A stretch of 64,000 bases of DNA from Acidobacteriaceae bacterium KBS 146 (GTDB lineage Bacteria; Acidobacteriota; Terriglobia; Terriglobales; Acidobacteriaceae): NCBI GenBank assembly GCA_000688615.1, contig JHVA01000001.1:2480001-2544000 (forward strand), in the 5' to 3' direction. The notes beneath the pieces are model-generated. The model was not told the origin of the DNA. It was given only the letters and a program-made list of their open reading frames with translations, and made no database searches. Shown piece after piece: positions 37,401 through 44,831 of this stretch (its first letter is position 1; every line of letters begins with the position of its first letter). Made by a program: the position numbers and the translations under genes.

Positions 37401-37530
37401 GCGCTTCGGCCTTCCTGGATCAGGCGTAAATCGTTGGCGGCCTGAGACAGCTAAACGCAGATCCTTCGACTTCACGGCCCGCGATACGACTGCGGGCCGT
37501 TTCGCTCAGGATGACTCTTATGGCGGGGTG
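37401..37530 (+). repeat. Dispersed repeat copy within a direct duplication, left unit
   Basis: The unit begins GCGCTTCGGCCTTCCTGG, includes CGCAGATCCTTCGACTTC (37456 onward) and an inner perfect hairpin CGGCCCGC / GCGGGCCG, and ends GCTCAGGATGAC. It is about 80-85% identical by eye to the unit at 37614-37742. Confidence 0.8.
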
Positions 37531-37613
37531 ACACTTTCGTCCCTGAGTGACCTGATGCCGGCTGATCCTCTCATCCCATTGCAATTGTGCGTCGGGCCGG
37601 TATTGCCTTGAAG

Positions 37614-37742
37614 TGCGCTTCCTGGATCAGGCATAAACGGTTGGGCGGCCTGAGAAGCTAAACGCAGATCCTTCGACTTCGCGGCCCGCGATAAGGCTGC
37701 GGGCCGCTCCGCTCAGGATGACACTCTTGTGTGGGGGTGACA
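37614..37742 (+). repeat. Dispersed repeat copy within a direct duplication, right unit
   Basis: Same layout as the 37401 unit, starting TGCGCTTCCTGGATCAGG and ending CTCAGGATGACA and GGGGGTGACA. The inner hairpin keeps the CGGCCCGC / GCGGGCCG arms. About 84 bp of different sequence separates the two units. Confidence 0.8.
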
Positions 37743-37794
37743 TCCTCATGACCGGATGACACCCTTATCGCTTCTTTTCTGGTTCGTTTCGACC

Positions 37795-38373
37795 TTATTC
37801 GAAGGTCATGCGGTTTTTTCTGGAAGCGACATCCATGGCGTTGATCTGCGGAACCTTCTGCAGATCGTCGACGGATTTGAAGTTTCCGTTCTTCTCACGA
37901 TAAGCCACGATATCCTCGGCCTGTTTGGTGGAGAAGCCGAGCTGCTTCTCGATATCGGCGGCCGTGGCTTTGTTCATGTTGACCTTGGTCGTGACCTGCG
38001 GAAAGTTTTTGATCAGGTAGTCGAGAATCTCGGTGTATTCCTCATCGGATCCCGATGCACCAAGCCCGGCCATCTTGGTAATGGTGTCTTCCCAGCCCTG
38101 CCGGCTCTGTCCGTTGGCGATGACGTTCGTCGGCGAGTGGCATTTGCTGCAGACCCGGATGGTGGTCTGTTTCCCCGGCCCTTCAGGGAGCTGGGGATAC
38201 TGATCCGCTTTCGCCTGCGATTGCGCTGCCGGAGCTGCCTGGGCCGGGGAACCGGCCGGGGCTGGAGAGGCAAGCGCCACGGAGGACGCAACGATCAGAC
38301 CGCCGCCGAGGGTAAGTGTTCCGATCCAGACTGCGCGTGAGGAGTACCATGCCGATTTGTTCTGTTTGACCAT
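37795..38373 (-). CDS. Secreted c-type cytochrome with C-terminal helix-hairpin-helix domain
   Basis: 192 residues. A signal/anchor segment (about 12-35) is followed by an Ala/Pro/Gln linker, a single haem site CSKCH (75-79) with a possible axial Met101 in TKMAGLG, and a ComEA-type helix-hairpin-helix (about 130-190: VNMNKATAADIEKQLGFSTKQAEDIVAYREKNG). This HHH normally binds nucleic acid; here it is joined to an exported cytochrome, so it may act as a protein- or substrate-binding module. Its promoter region carries the same 12-bp operator as the importer and quinoprotein operons, suggesting it is the electron acceptor of that system. Confidence 0.82.
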   Translation of the reverse strand: MVKQNKSAWYSSRAVWIGTLTLGGGLIVASSVALASPAPAGSPAQAAPAAQSQAKADQYPQLPEGPGKQTTIRVCSKCHSPTNVIANGQSRQGWEDTITKMAGLGASGSDEEYTEILDYLIKNFPQVTTKVNMNKATAADIEKQLGFSTKQAEDIVAYREKNGNFKSVDDLQKVPQINAMDVASRKNRMTFE

Positions 38374-38551
38374 GTCGTATCAACTGCACCTGTTTTGGAT
38401 TTGCTTGTGCTTTGTGGCCGGTTGAGAGTCTTCAGACTCTTCGTCCAGCTCCCGTTGTTAGATGGCGCTCTGTCTAGTTCGATGCCAGGAAAAGGACTTC
38501 TGGCTCCAGATGGTCCATTTTATCGAAACGCAGACGGCTGCCCGAACGCTT

Positions 38552-38567
38552 TTTCGGAGGTCCGAAA
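38552..38567. promoter_or_regulatory. Inverted repeat in the leader of the cytochrome gene
   Basis: TTTCGGA and TCCGAAA flank GG as a perfect repeat; a half copy ATTTCGGAGG follows at 38571-38580. It lies downstream of the predicted leftward transcription start, within a leader of about 260 nt. Role unknown. Confidence 0.4.
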
Positions 38568-38602
38568 GTTATTTCGGAGGGTGAGAAGAGCGGTGGTTGA
38601 CG

Positions 38603-38614
38603 GGAGACGCCTCA
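38603..38614. promoter_or_regulatory. Degenerate second LacI-type operator
   Basis: GGAGACGCCTCA differs from TGAGACGTCTCA at two positions. Its centre is 22 bp (two helical turns) from the perfect site at 38625-38636, a spacing suited to co-operative binding on one face of the DNA. Confidence 0.45.
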
Positions 38615-38624
38615 GCGAGCAAAA

Positions 38625-38636
38625 TGAGACGTCTCA
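38625..38636. promoter_or_regulatory. LacI-type operator, copy 1 (in front of the cytochrome gene)
   Basis: TGAGACGTCTCA inside the longer perfect palindrome AAAATGAGACGTCTCATTTT (38621-38640). It lies 10 bp downstream of a leftward -10 box, exactly as in copy 3. Other copies are at 40037 and 53722. A rightward TTGACG at 38597 could also place a promoter across it. Confidence 0.8.
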
Positions 38637-38646
38637 TTTTGATGAA

Positions 38647-38676
38647 ATCGTATGGAAGCGGTTTCATCCCTGTCAA
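38647..38676 (-). promoter_or_regulatory. Leftward promoter with an embedded second LacI-type site
   Basis: Read leftward, TTGACA (38671-38676) and TACGAT (38647-38652) are 18 bp apart. The spacer holds TGGAAGCGGTTTCA (38653-38666), which fits the general LacI/CcpA pattern TGnAAnCGnTTnCA. The TGAGACGTCTCA site starts 10 bp after the -10 box. Confidence 0.7.
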
Positions 38677-38925
38677 GGTGTTTTGGGGTGCTCTCGTGTG
38701 AGCTCCATTTGAGATCGTGGCCGAGAAAAAATGCGCGAGGCCCTCGACAACAGCCTGTGGGGATGACGCTTTATCGGCAGCTCGCGCGGATTGATGGAAA
38801 GCGTGGTGGGACGATAGACGATCTGGAGTGGGCAATCAAATGCGGACCCGGAATCGAAGACGATGGATGACGTTGCGGTTGATTAGTCCGGGAATTGTTA
38901 AAGGTTCATGTAGGATTCTGTCATT

Positions 38926-40011
38926 ATGCCGCCCACACAAAAAGAGCTCGCAAAGTTAGCCGGTGTATCGGCGGGCACCGTGTCCAACGTTATCAGTGGA
39001 TCCACAAAGGTGAGCGAGCGAGCTCGGCAAAAGGTGCTGGATGCGATTCGTGTTTTGAATTACCAGCCCAACCTGATTGCACGCAGCCTCAAGACGAATC
39101 GAACGCGCACCCTCGGGATTGTGATTCCGGATATTACGATTCCCTTCTTTCCGAAGATCATTCGCGGGGCGGAGTGTGCAGCGCGAGAGCGGGGATATTT
39201 TTTGATCGTTCTCGATTCGGAGGGGAGTGCCGATCGCGAGTCTGAGATGATTGCCCTGCTGCGCGCACAGCGGGTTGAAGGCATGCTGCTGGTGACGGCA
39301 AGCGGAGAGGAACTTACACCTGAGCGGTGGCATTCGATCAGCTCCGCGTTCCCTGTGGTGTGCCTGGACCGTCTCCCGGTGAATCTGGATGTCGACTCCG
39401 TTTGCGTGGACGATTGCGGGGCGGCGGAGATGGCGATCTCGCACCTGATGAGCCGGGGGCATCGAGAGATTGCGGTGATCACGGGTCCGCTGAGCCTGCG
39501 CAACGAACAGGAGCGAGTGCGGGGCTATCGTCAGGCGCTGCAGAAGGGTGGGATTCCGATTCAGCGCTCGTTAATCTGGAATGGAAGCTTTGAGCAGGAG
39601 GAGGTCGCGCGCCTGTGCCAGAGCGGAATGCTACGAGCCACGGGAAGACCGACGGCCTTGTTTGCAACGAACGGGGTTACAGGGCTGGCGGCGTTGCGGA
39701 GCCTCTACAGCGTTGGACTGAGCACCCCCAAAGACTTCGCATTCGTCACGTTTGACGAGATCACGGCGGAGGACTTCTTCCGGCCGGGCATCACCTCCGT
39801 GGTACAGCCCACCTTCGACATGGGATATCGCGCGGTGGAGGTACTGCTGGAGCGTATTGAGAAGACCGATACAACGGAGAGACGGAAGCGAGTGCATCTG
39901 CCGGCCACGGTGACGGTTCGTGAATCTTCGAGCACACCGCTGGAACTGGCGGCGAGCCAGCAGACATCGATGCGCAAGCCGGTGCGACGTGGCGCGGTCG
40001 TGGCGCGTTGA
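38926..40011 (+). CDS. LacI-family transcriptional regulator
   Basis: 361 residues. The HTH (about 5-25: KELAKLAGVSAGTVSNVISG) and hinge helix (YQPNLIARSLKTNRTRTLGIVIPDI) are standard. The periplasmic-binding-like sensor domain follows (FPVVCLDRLPVN, HREIAVITGPLSLRNEQERVRGYRQAL, FVTFDEITAEDFFRPGITSVVQP). LacI proteins bind sugars or their phosphates and release DNA. The importer operon starts 74 bp downstream, with a TGAGACGTCTCA site between. It is the obvious candidate for the factor that binds the three copies of that palindrome. Confidence 0.92.
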   Translation: MPPTQKELAKLAGVSAGTVSNVISGSTKVSERARQKVLDAIRVLNYQPNLIARSLKTNRTRTLGIVIPDITIPFFPKIIRGAECAARERGYFLIVLDSEGSADRESEMIALLRAQRVEGMLLVTASGEELTPERWHSISSAFPVVCLDRLPVNLDVDSVCVDDCGAAEMAISHLMSRGHREIAVITGPLSLRNEQERVRGYRQALQKGGIPIQRSLIWNGSFEQEEVARLCQSGMLRATGRPTALFATNGVTGLAALRSLYSVGLSTPKDFAFVTFDEITAEDFFRPGITSVVQPTFDMGYRAVEVLLERIEKTDTTERRKRVHLPATVTVRESSSTPLELAASQQTSMRKPVRRGAVVAR

Positions 40012-40048
40012 CAGTCGAAATGCGCGAACGATAGTGTGAGACGTCTCA
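40008..40048 (+). promoter_or_regulatory. Importer promoter with LacI-type operator, copy 2
   Basis: TTGACA (40008-40013, overlapping the lacI stop codon) and TAGTGT (40032-40037) are 18 bp apart. The operator TGAGACGTCTCA (40037-40048) overlaps the end of the -10 box. Confidence 0.75.
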
Positions 40049-40085
40049 TGGAAGATGCTCCAATCACTCTGATTTGACTGTATCG

Positions 40086-41609
40086 ATGCCGACCAACCTT
40101 CTTCTTCGCGCGAGCGCCATCACCAAGAGCTTTGCGGGAGTGCATGCGCTCAAAGGCGTTTCGTTTGAACTTGCCGAGGGCGAGGTTCACGCTCTGGTGG
40201 GCGAAAACGGCGCCGGCAAGTCGACCTTCACCAGGATTGTGACTGGGGCGTTGAAAGCCGACTCAGGCGAGCTGGAGATTTGCGGACAGAAGATTGCGCA
40301 TCACTCGCCGCAACAGGCTCGTGCCTTGGGAGTTGCGGCGATTCATCAGCAGCCGCTGCTGTTCCCTCATCTAACGGTCGCGGAGAACATTGCGCTATCG
40401 CTCGAGAACGGTGAGCCGGGATGGAGCGTGAACTGGAAGAGACGTTACGAGCAGGCGAGGGAGCTGCTGCATCGTGTGGGAGTCGACCTAGACCCAAAGC
40501 GGCTCGCGGGCTCGCTGAGCATGGCCGAGCAGCAGATTGTAGAGATTGCAAAGGCGATTGGAGCACAGGCAAAGATCCTGCTGATGGATGAGCCTACGGC
40601 ATTGCTGACGGATCGCGAGGTCGACCAGCTCTTCCGCCTGATCGGCCAGTTTCGGCAGGAGGGTGTGGGGATGGTCTATATCTCTCACCGGTTGGAGGAG
40701 ATTCAGAAGATTGCCGACCGCATCACGGTGCTGCGCGATGGAAGGACGATCGCCTGCAAAGACGCCGCGGACGTCGACCGCGGCGGTCTGATTGAGCTGA
40801 TGGTCGGGCGTTCGCTCGCATCGATCTTTCCAAAGCGAGATGTCACGCTGGGTGAGACCGCACTTGAGGTCAGGAACCTCAACAATCCACGGCTGGGATT
40901 GCACGATATCTCGTTCAGCGTGAAGCGGGGAGAGATTCTTGGCATGGCGGGCCTTGTGGGATCGGGAAGAACGGAGCTTGCGCGGACACTGTTCGGACTT
41001 TCGTCCTGCTCATCGCCGATCTATCTTAACGGAAAGCCGGTTCGAATCGGCTCCCCAGCTCAGGCGATCGGCATGGGGATGGGATATCTGCCGGAGGACC
41101 GCAGACAGCATGGCCTGATTCTGGAGATGCAGCTGGATGAAAACATCAGCATGGCCAGTCTGAACGAGGTCTCCCGCTGGGGCATGGTGCAGCGCGGCAA
41201 GGAGGCGCGGCAGGGAGAAGAGTATGTGCGCGAGTTACGCATCAAGGCGAATACAGCCTCGGTTGCGGCGCAAACCCTGTCCGGAGGAAACCAACAGAAG
41301 GTCGCCCTGGCACGATGGCTGGCCATCCACCCGCAGATTATGATTCTGGATGAGCCGACCCAGGGTGTGGACGTAGGATCGAAGTCTGAGATCCATGAGC
41401 TGATCGTTCAGATGGCGGAGCGCGGAGTGGCGATTCTTCTGATCTCCTCCGAGCTTCCTGAGGTTCTGGGGATGTGCGATCGGATTGCCGTGTTTCGCGA
41501 CAGGACCATTGCCGGGACGTTGTTGCGGGACGAGGCCACTCAGGCCGGCATTATGGCGCTTGCGTTTGGGCATGCGGACCCACTTTTGCAAGAGGCCGAA
41601 CAGGCATGA
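40086..41609 (+). CDS. Sugar ABC importer ATPase with two ATP-binding domains (RbsA/RhaT/LsrA type)
   Basis: About 507 residues from ATG 40086; a TTG at 40074 is an in-frame alternative. The first nucleotide domain has Walker A GENGAGKST, signature LSMAEQQ and Walker B ILLMDEP. The second has the usual degenerate P-loop (GLVGSGRTEL), signature LSGGNQQKVALARWL and Walker B MILDEPTQGVDVGSKSE. This tandem layout is typical of the carbohydrate CUT2 family (ribose, rhamnose, AI-2). It energises the two downstream permeases in the inner membrane. The start codon of the next gene overlaps its stop by 4 bp. Confidence 0.93.
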   Translation: MPTNLLLRASAITKSFAGVHALKGVSFELAEGEVHALVGENGAGKSTFTRIVTGALKADSGELEICGQKIAHHSPQQARALGVAAIHQQPLLFPHLTVAENIALSLENGEPGWSVNWKRRYEQARELLHRVGVDLDPKRLAGSLSMAEQQIVEIAKAIGAQAKILLMDEPTALLTDREVDQLFRLIGQFRQEGVGMVYISHRLEEIQKIADRITVLRDGRTIACKDAADVDRGGLIELMVGRSLASIFPKRDVTLGETALEVRNLNNPRLGLHDISFSVKRGEILGMAGLVGSGRTELARTLFGLSSCSSPIYLNGKPVRIGSPAQAIGMGMGYLPEDRRQHGLILEMQLDENISMASLNEVSRWGMVQRGKEARQGEEYVRELRIKANTASVAAQTLSGGNQQKVALARWLAIHPQIMILDEPTQGVDVGSKSEIHELIVQMAERGVAILLISSELPEVLGMCDRIAVFRDRTIAGTLLRDEATQAGIMALAFGHADPLLQEAEQA

Positions 41610-42556
41610 ATCCTCGAATCAGAGAGGCAGGTCTGCTGCTGACGATTGTGGCGCTGATGTTGCTGCTTGCATGGCGAACCACAGGATTTTTTTCGGCTGC
41701 GAACCTTACCGATCTGTTTCTGGCGAACATGCCGGTCATGATGATTGCTGTCGGAATGATGATGGTGATCCTGACGGGCGAGATCGATATCTCAGTCGGC
41801 TCGATCTTCGCGATCTCAAGCGTTGTAATGGGCAAGTGCGCGAGCACGGGAGTGCCCATCTGGCTGAGTGGATTGATTGCATGCGCCGTGGGAGTGCTGC
41901 TGGGAGCCTTGAACGGCAGACTGATCGCATATGTGAGGATTCCTTCGATCGTCGCGACGCTTGCGACGATGGTGGCGCTTCGCGATGGATTGCGCTGGTA
42001 TACGCAGGGCTCGTGGATTCAGGGATTGCCTGCGGGGTTTCAGTGGTTCGGGATGTCGCAGTCTGGATTTACCGGTCTGTGTGTCGTTGCGGTCGTCCTG
42101 ATAACGGGCCTGACCGCGCTGGGGTTGCGGAATCTGCGAATGGGGAGGGCGATCGTCGCGACGGGGTCGAACAGAATGGCAGCCTGCGCTGCGGGGATTG
42201 ACGCGCGCCGCGTGGTCTTCGGAGTGTTCGCGGTGACCGGCGGACTTGCAGGACTTTCGGCTGTGCTGAATTCGGTTCGCTTCAATCAAATTCCCAGCAA
42301 CTCCGGCCTTGGGCTGGAGCTGAAGGTGATAGCTGCGGTTGCAGTGGGCGGAGCGGCGATCACGGGAGGATCGGCAACGATGACAGGCACGGTACTTGGA
42401 GTGATTCTGCTGAGCTGCATCGGCTCTGCACTCACGTTTCTTGGAATCAACGCCTACTGGGAGAAGGCGATTCAGGGTGGGATTATTCTGATTGCCGTTG
42501 CCGCCGACACACTCAAACTTCAGCGCAGAGATCATGCAAAGACACTTCCGGCCTAA
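41606..42556 (+). CDS. CUT2 sugar ABC transporter permease
   Basis: 316 residues from ATG 41606, which overlaps the ATPase stop (ATGA). About nine to ten hydrophobic spans include LLLTIVALMLLLAW near the start. The family motif TGEIDISVGSIFAISSVVMG and VAVGGAAITGGSATMTGTVLGVILL are clear. This is the BPD_transp_2 fold of RbsC/RhaP/LsrC. It forms the membrane pore with the next gene product. The stop lies 23 bp inside the next gene. Confidence 0.93.
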   Translation: MNPRIREAGLLLTIVALMLLLAWRTTGFFSAANLTDLFLANMPVMMIAVGMMMVILTGEIDISVGSIFAISSVVMGKCASTGVPIWLSGLIACAVGVLLGALNGRLIAYVRIPSIVATLATMVALRDGLRWYTQGSWIQGLPAGFQWFGMSQSGFTGLCVVAVVLITGLTALGLRNLRMGRAIVATGSNRMAACAAGIDARRVVFGVFAVTGGLAGLSAVLNSVRFNQIPSNSGLGLELKVIAAVAVGGAAITGGSATMTGTVLGVILLSCIGSALTFLGINAYWEKAIQGGIILIAVAADTLKLQRRDHAKTLPA

Positions 42557-44525
42557 GCTCAGACTCACGGGGATTCAGTGGGCTCTGGTGGCCGCGCTGC
42601 TGCTGGAGGTAATTCTCTTCAGCATAGAGTCGCCTGCGTTTTTGACGTGGGTGAACCTGATGGAGATTCTTCGGTTCAGTGTAGAGCTGGGATTGCTGGC
42701 GGTCGCGCTGACCCCGATTCTGATTACCGGTGGAATCGACCTTTCTGTAGGGTCGACGGTGGGGCTGGTGGCGGTGACGTTTGGAATGGCATGGCAGCAT
42801 CTACACCTGCCTCTTCTAGGCGCGCTTGCGCTGGCCTTACTGGTGGGGTGTCTGTGCGGGGCCGTCAACGCGCTGCTGATCGCGTATCTCGATCTTCCTG
42901 CGCTGATCATTACGCTGGGGACGTATTCGCTCTATCGAGGGATTGCTGAAGGAATTACGCGGGCTTCGGTGAGCGTAACGGGGTATCCGAGCGGATTTCT
43001 GCTGCTGGGGCAGGGATATTTCTGGAGTATCCCGATCCAGGTGTTTGTGTTCCTGTTCTTGCTTGTTTTTTATGCTGTGCTTCTGCACCGGTCGAAGATC
43101 GGGCGCGCGCTGTATGCGATTGGGTTCAATGCCGAGGGGGCTCGCTACGCGGGGCTTCCAGTCAGGCGGTACCTGGCGCTGATTTATCTCTTGTCGGGGG
43201 CGGTCTCGGGAGTTGCGGCGATCGTGTATGTCTCGCATCTGGGGCTCGCGAAATCGGACCTGGGGACAGGGTTTGAGCTTCAGGCCATTACGGCGATTGT
43301 GATTGGAGGGACGTCAGTCTTTGGAGGACGGGGAAATCTGTTCGGCAGCGTTCTCGGGCTTCTGTTTCTCTGTGTGCTGCAGAATGGGCTGCACCTGCTG
43401 GCCGCGCCTTCGGAGGCAACCGGAGTTTTGACAGGAATGCTTTTAATCGCCGTGGTGGCGACGGATCTTCTCAACGACAAGCGCCCGGCACTCTCGGAGC
43501 GCTGGATGCGCTGGAAGAAGCCGCTTCTGGTCGCAGCGGGTGCGGTTGTGGTTGTTCTTGCGGTGGTGCTTGTGGGTTTGGAGCGATCTTCGAGGAGTGA
43601 GGCTGGAGCGGCTTCGGGTCCGCGACGGCCAGTGATTGCCGTGATGCCGAAGGCGAAGGGAGACCCATACTTTATCAGTGCACGGGCTGGCGCGGAGCAG
43701 GCGGCGAAGGAGCTGGGAGTGGATCTTATCTGGGACGGCCCGACGAGTCTTGATGCCTCGATGCAGAACGAGCTGGTGGAGAGCTGGATCACGCGCGGTG
43801 TCGATGCAATCGTAGTCGCAGTCGAGAACAAGGGCAGCATCTCGACGGTTTTGCGGAAGGCAAGACAACACCATATCGCCGTGCTGACCTGGGACGCGGA
43901 TGCGGAGCCGGATGCGCGGGATTACTTTCTGAACCAGGCTACGCCGGAAGCTATTGCCAATACGCTTGCGGACGAAGGAGCGCGCCTTCTGAACGGCAAG
44001 GGCCAGTTTGCTATCGTCACAGGAGCATTGAGCGCGGAGAACCAGAACCAGTGGATCGCGTTTATCAAAGCGAGGGTGGCGGAGCGGTACCCGCAAATGA
44101 AGCTGGCCACGGTTCTTCCCAGCGATGACGATCGTGACAAGGCGTTTTCGCAAACCCAGAACATCATGAAGGTCTATCCGGATGTGAAGCTGGTTATCGC
44201 GATCTCGGCACCGGCGGTTCCGGGGGCAGCCGAAGCGGTGCAGCAGTCCGGAGGCAGGGTGGATGTGATTGGACTTTCACTTCCAACGATATGCCGGCCT
44301 TATATTCACAGCGGAGTCGTCCAGACGATCGTGCTCTGGAACACGCGCGACCTTGGTTATCTGACGGTATATGCCGGATGGCTGACGTCACAGAAGAAGA
44401 TCGCTCCGAATGCGACGACTGTTTCGGCAGGACGGCTCGGTTCGCTGGAGATCAAGGGAAGCGAGATCATTCTGGGGCGGCCGATGATTATTAATAAAGG
44501 CAATATCGATCGCCTGGACTTCTAG
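42534..44525 (+). CDS. CUT2 permease fused to its substrate-binding protein
   Basis: About 663 residues. Residues 15-315 are a full CUT2 permease (ITGGIDLSVGSTVGLVAVTFG; AIVIGGTSVFGGRGNLFGSVLG). An added transmembrane segment (about 328-348) follows, then a periplasmic sugar-binding domain (about 365-663: PVIAVMPKAKGDPYFISARAGAEQAAKELGVDLIWDGP, SWITRGVDAIVVAVENK). The binding domain resembles the RhaS/LsrB group (rhamnose, AI-2). The extra helix would place the binding domain in the periplasm, tethered to the pore. No free binding-protein gene is in the cluster. It overlaps the previous gene by 23 bp. Confidence 0.9.
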   Translation: MQRHFRPKLRLTGIQWALVAALLLEVILFSIESPAFLTWVNLMEILRFSVELGLLAVALTPILITGGIDLSVGSTVGLVAVTFGMAWQHLHLPLLGALALALLVGCLCGAVNALLIAYLDLPALIITLGTYSLYRGIAEGITRASVSVTGYPSGFLLLGQGYFWSIPIQVFVFLFLLVFYAVLLHRSKIGRALYAIGFNAEGARYAGLPVRRYLALIYLLSGAVSGVAAIVYVSHLGLAKSDLGTGFELQAITAIVIGGTSVFGGRGNLFGSVLGLLFLCVLQNGLHLLAAPSEATGVLTGMLLIAVVATDLLNDKRPALSERWMRWKKPLLVAAGAVVVVLAVVLVGLERSSRSEAGAASGPRRPVIAVMPKAKGDPYFISARAGAEQAAKELGVDLIWDGPTSLDASMQNELVESWITRGVDAIVVAVENKGSISTVLRKARQHHIAVLTWDADAEPDARDYFLNQATPEAIANTLADEGARLLNGKGQFAIVTGALSAENQNQWIAFIKARVAERYPQMKLATVLPSDDDRDKAFSQTQNIMKVYPDVKLVIAISAPAVPGAAEAVQQSGGRVDVIGLSLPTICRPYIHSGVVQTIVLWNTRDLGYLTVYAGWLTSQKKIAPNATTVSAGRLGSLEIKGSEIILGRPMIINKGNIDRLDF

Positions 44526-44831
44526 GTTTTCTAAAAGAAACCGTGCTTGTAATAGAGGGTGCAAGATGCGGTTCTGGATTCGTAAAGGGCGCATTCCTGG
44601 ATGAACCGACCGCAGATCCTTCGACTTCGCTGCCCGGATGAAACCTCGAGCAGCTTCGCTCAGGATGACACGTCATTTGATCGTCAGAAGAACTGGAATA
44701 CCGCGGTTCACTGATTTCGGATTAAGGGCGTAGCACTATGGCGTCACATGCGGAGGAGAGCTTTTCTCGCGCCTATCTCGCCTTCGAACATATTCGAGCT
44801 GGACAGACAGGCGAGACCCGGTTGCAAGAGT
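44526..44831. other. Intergenic region between converging importer and DUF4432 genes
   Basis: Contains the repeat copy at 44590-44670 and a weak imperfect stem near 44526-44546 (GGTTTTC and AGAAACC). I see no gene here. Confidence 0.5.
44590..44670 (+). repeat. Dispersed repeat copy
   Basis: Begins GCGCATTCCTGGATG, includes CGCAGATCCTTCGACTTCG (44611 onward) and ends TTCGCTCAGGATGACA (44670), like the units at 37401 and 37614. Confidence 0.8.

Larger units (their letters stand above)
37398..37794. other. Intergenic region occupied by two repeat units
   Basis: No gene is supported. The region consists largely of the duplicated repeat units plus short spacers. Confidence 0.6.
38374..38925. 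other. Regulatory intergenic region between cytochrome and lacI genes
   Basis: No coding frame here shows family character. Operators and the leftward promoter lie between 38552 and 38676. The 250 bp before lacI hold a possible promoter (TTGCGG at 38872 region, 17 bp, TGTTAA) but nothing firm. Confidence 0.5.

Noticed and set aside
37401-37742. Possible CRISPR-like array (two similar units)
   Set aside because: Only two units of about 130 bp, internally palindromic, with copies elsewhere; not the short-repeat/spacer pattern of a CRISPR array.
38395-38835. Short frames in both directions between cytochrome and lacI genes
   Set aside because: They run through the operators and promoter and have no recognisable composition or ribosome site.
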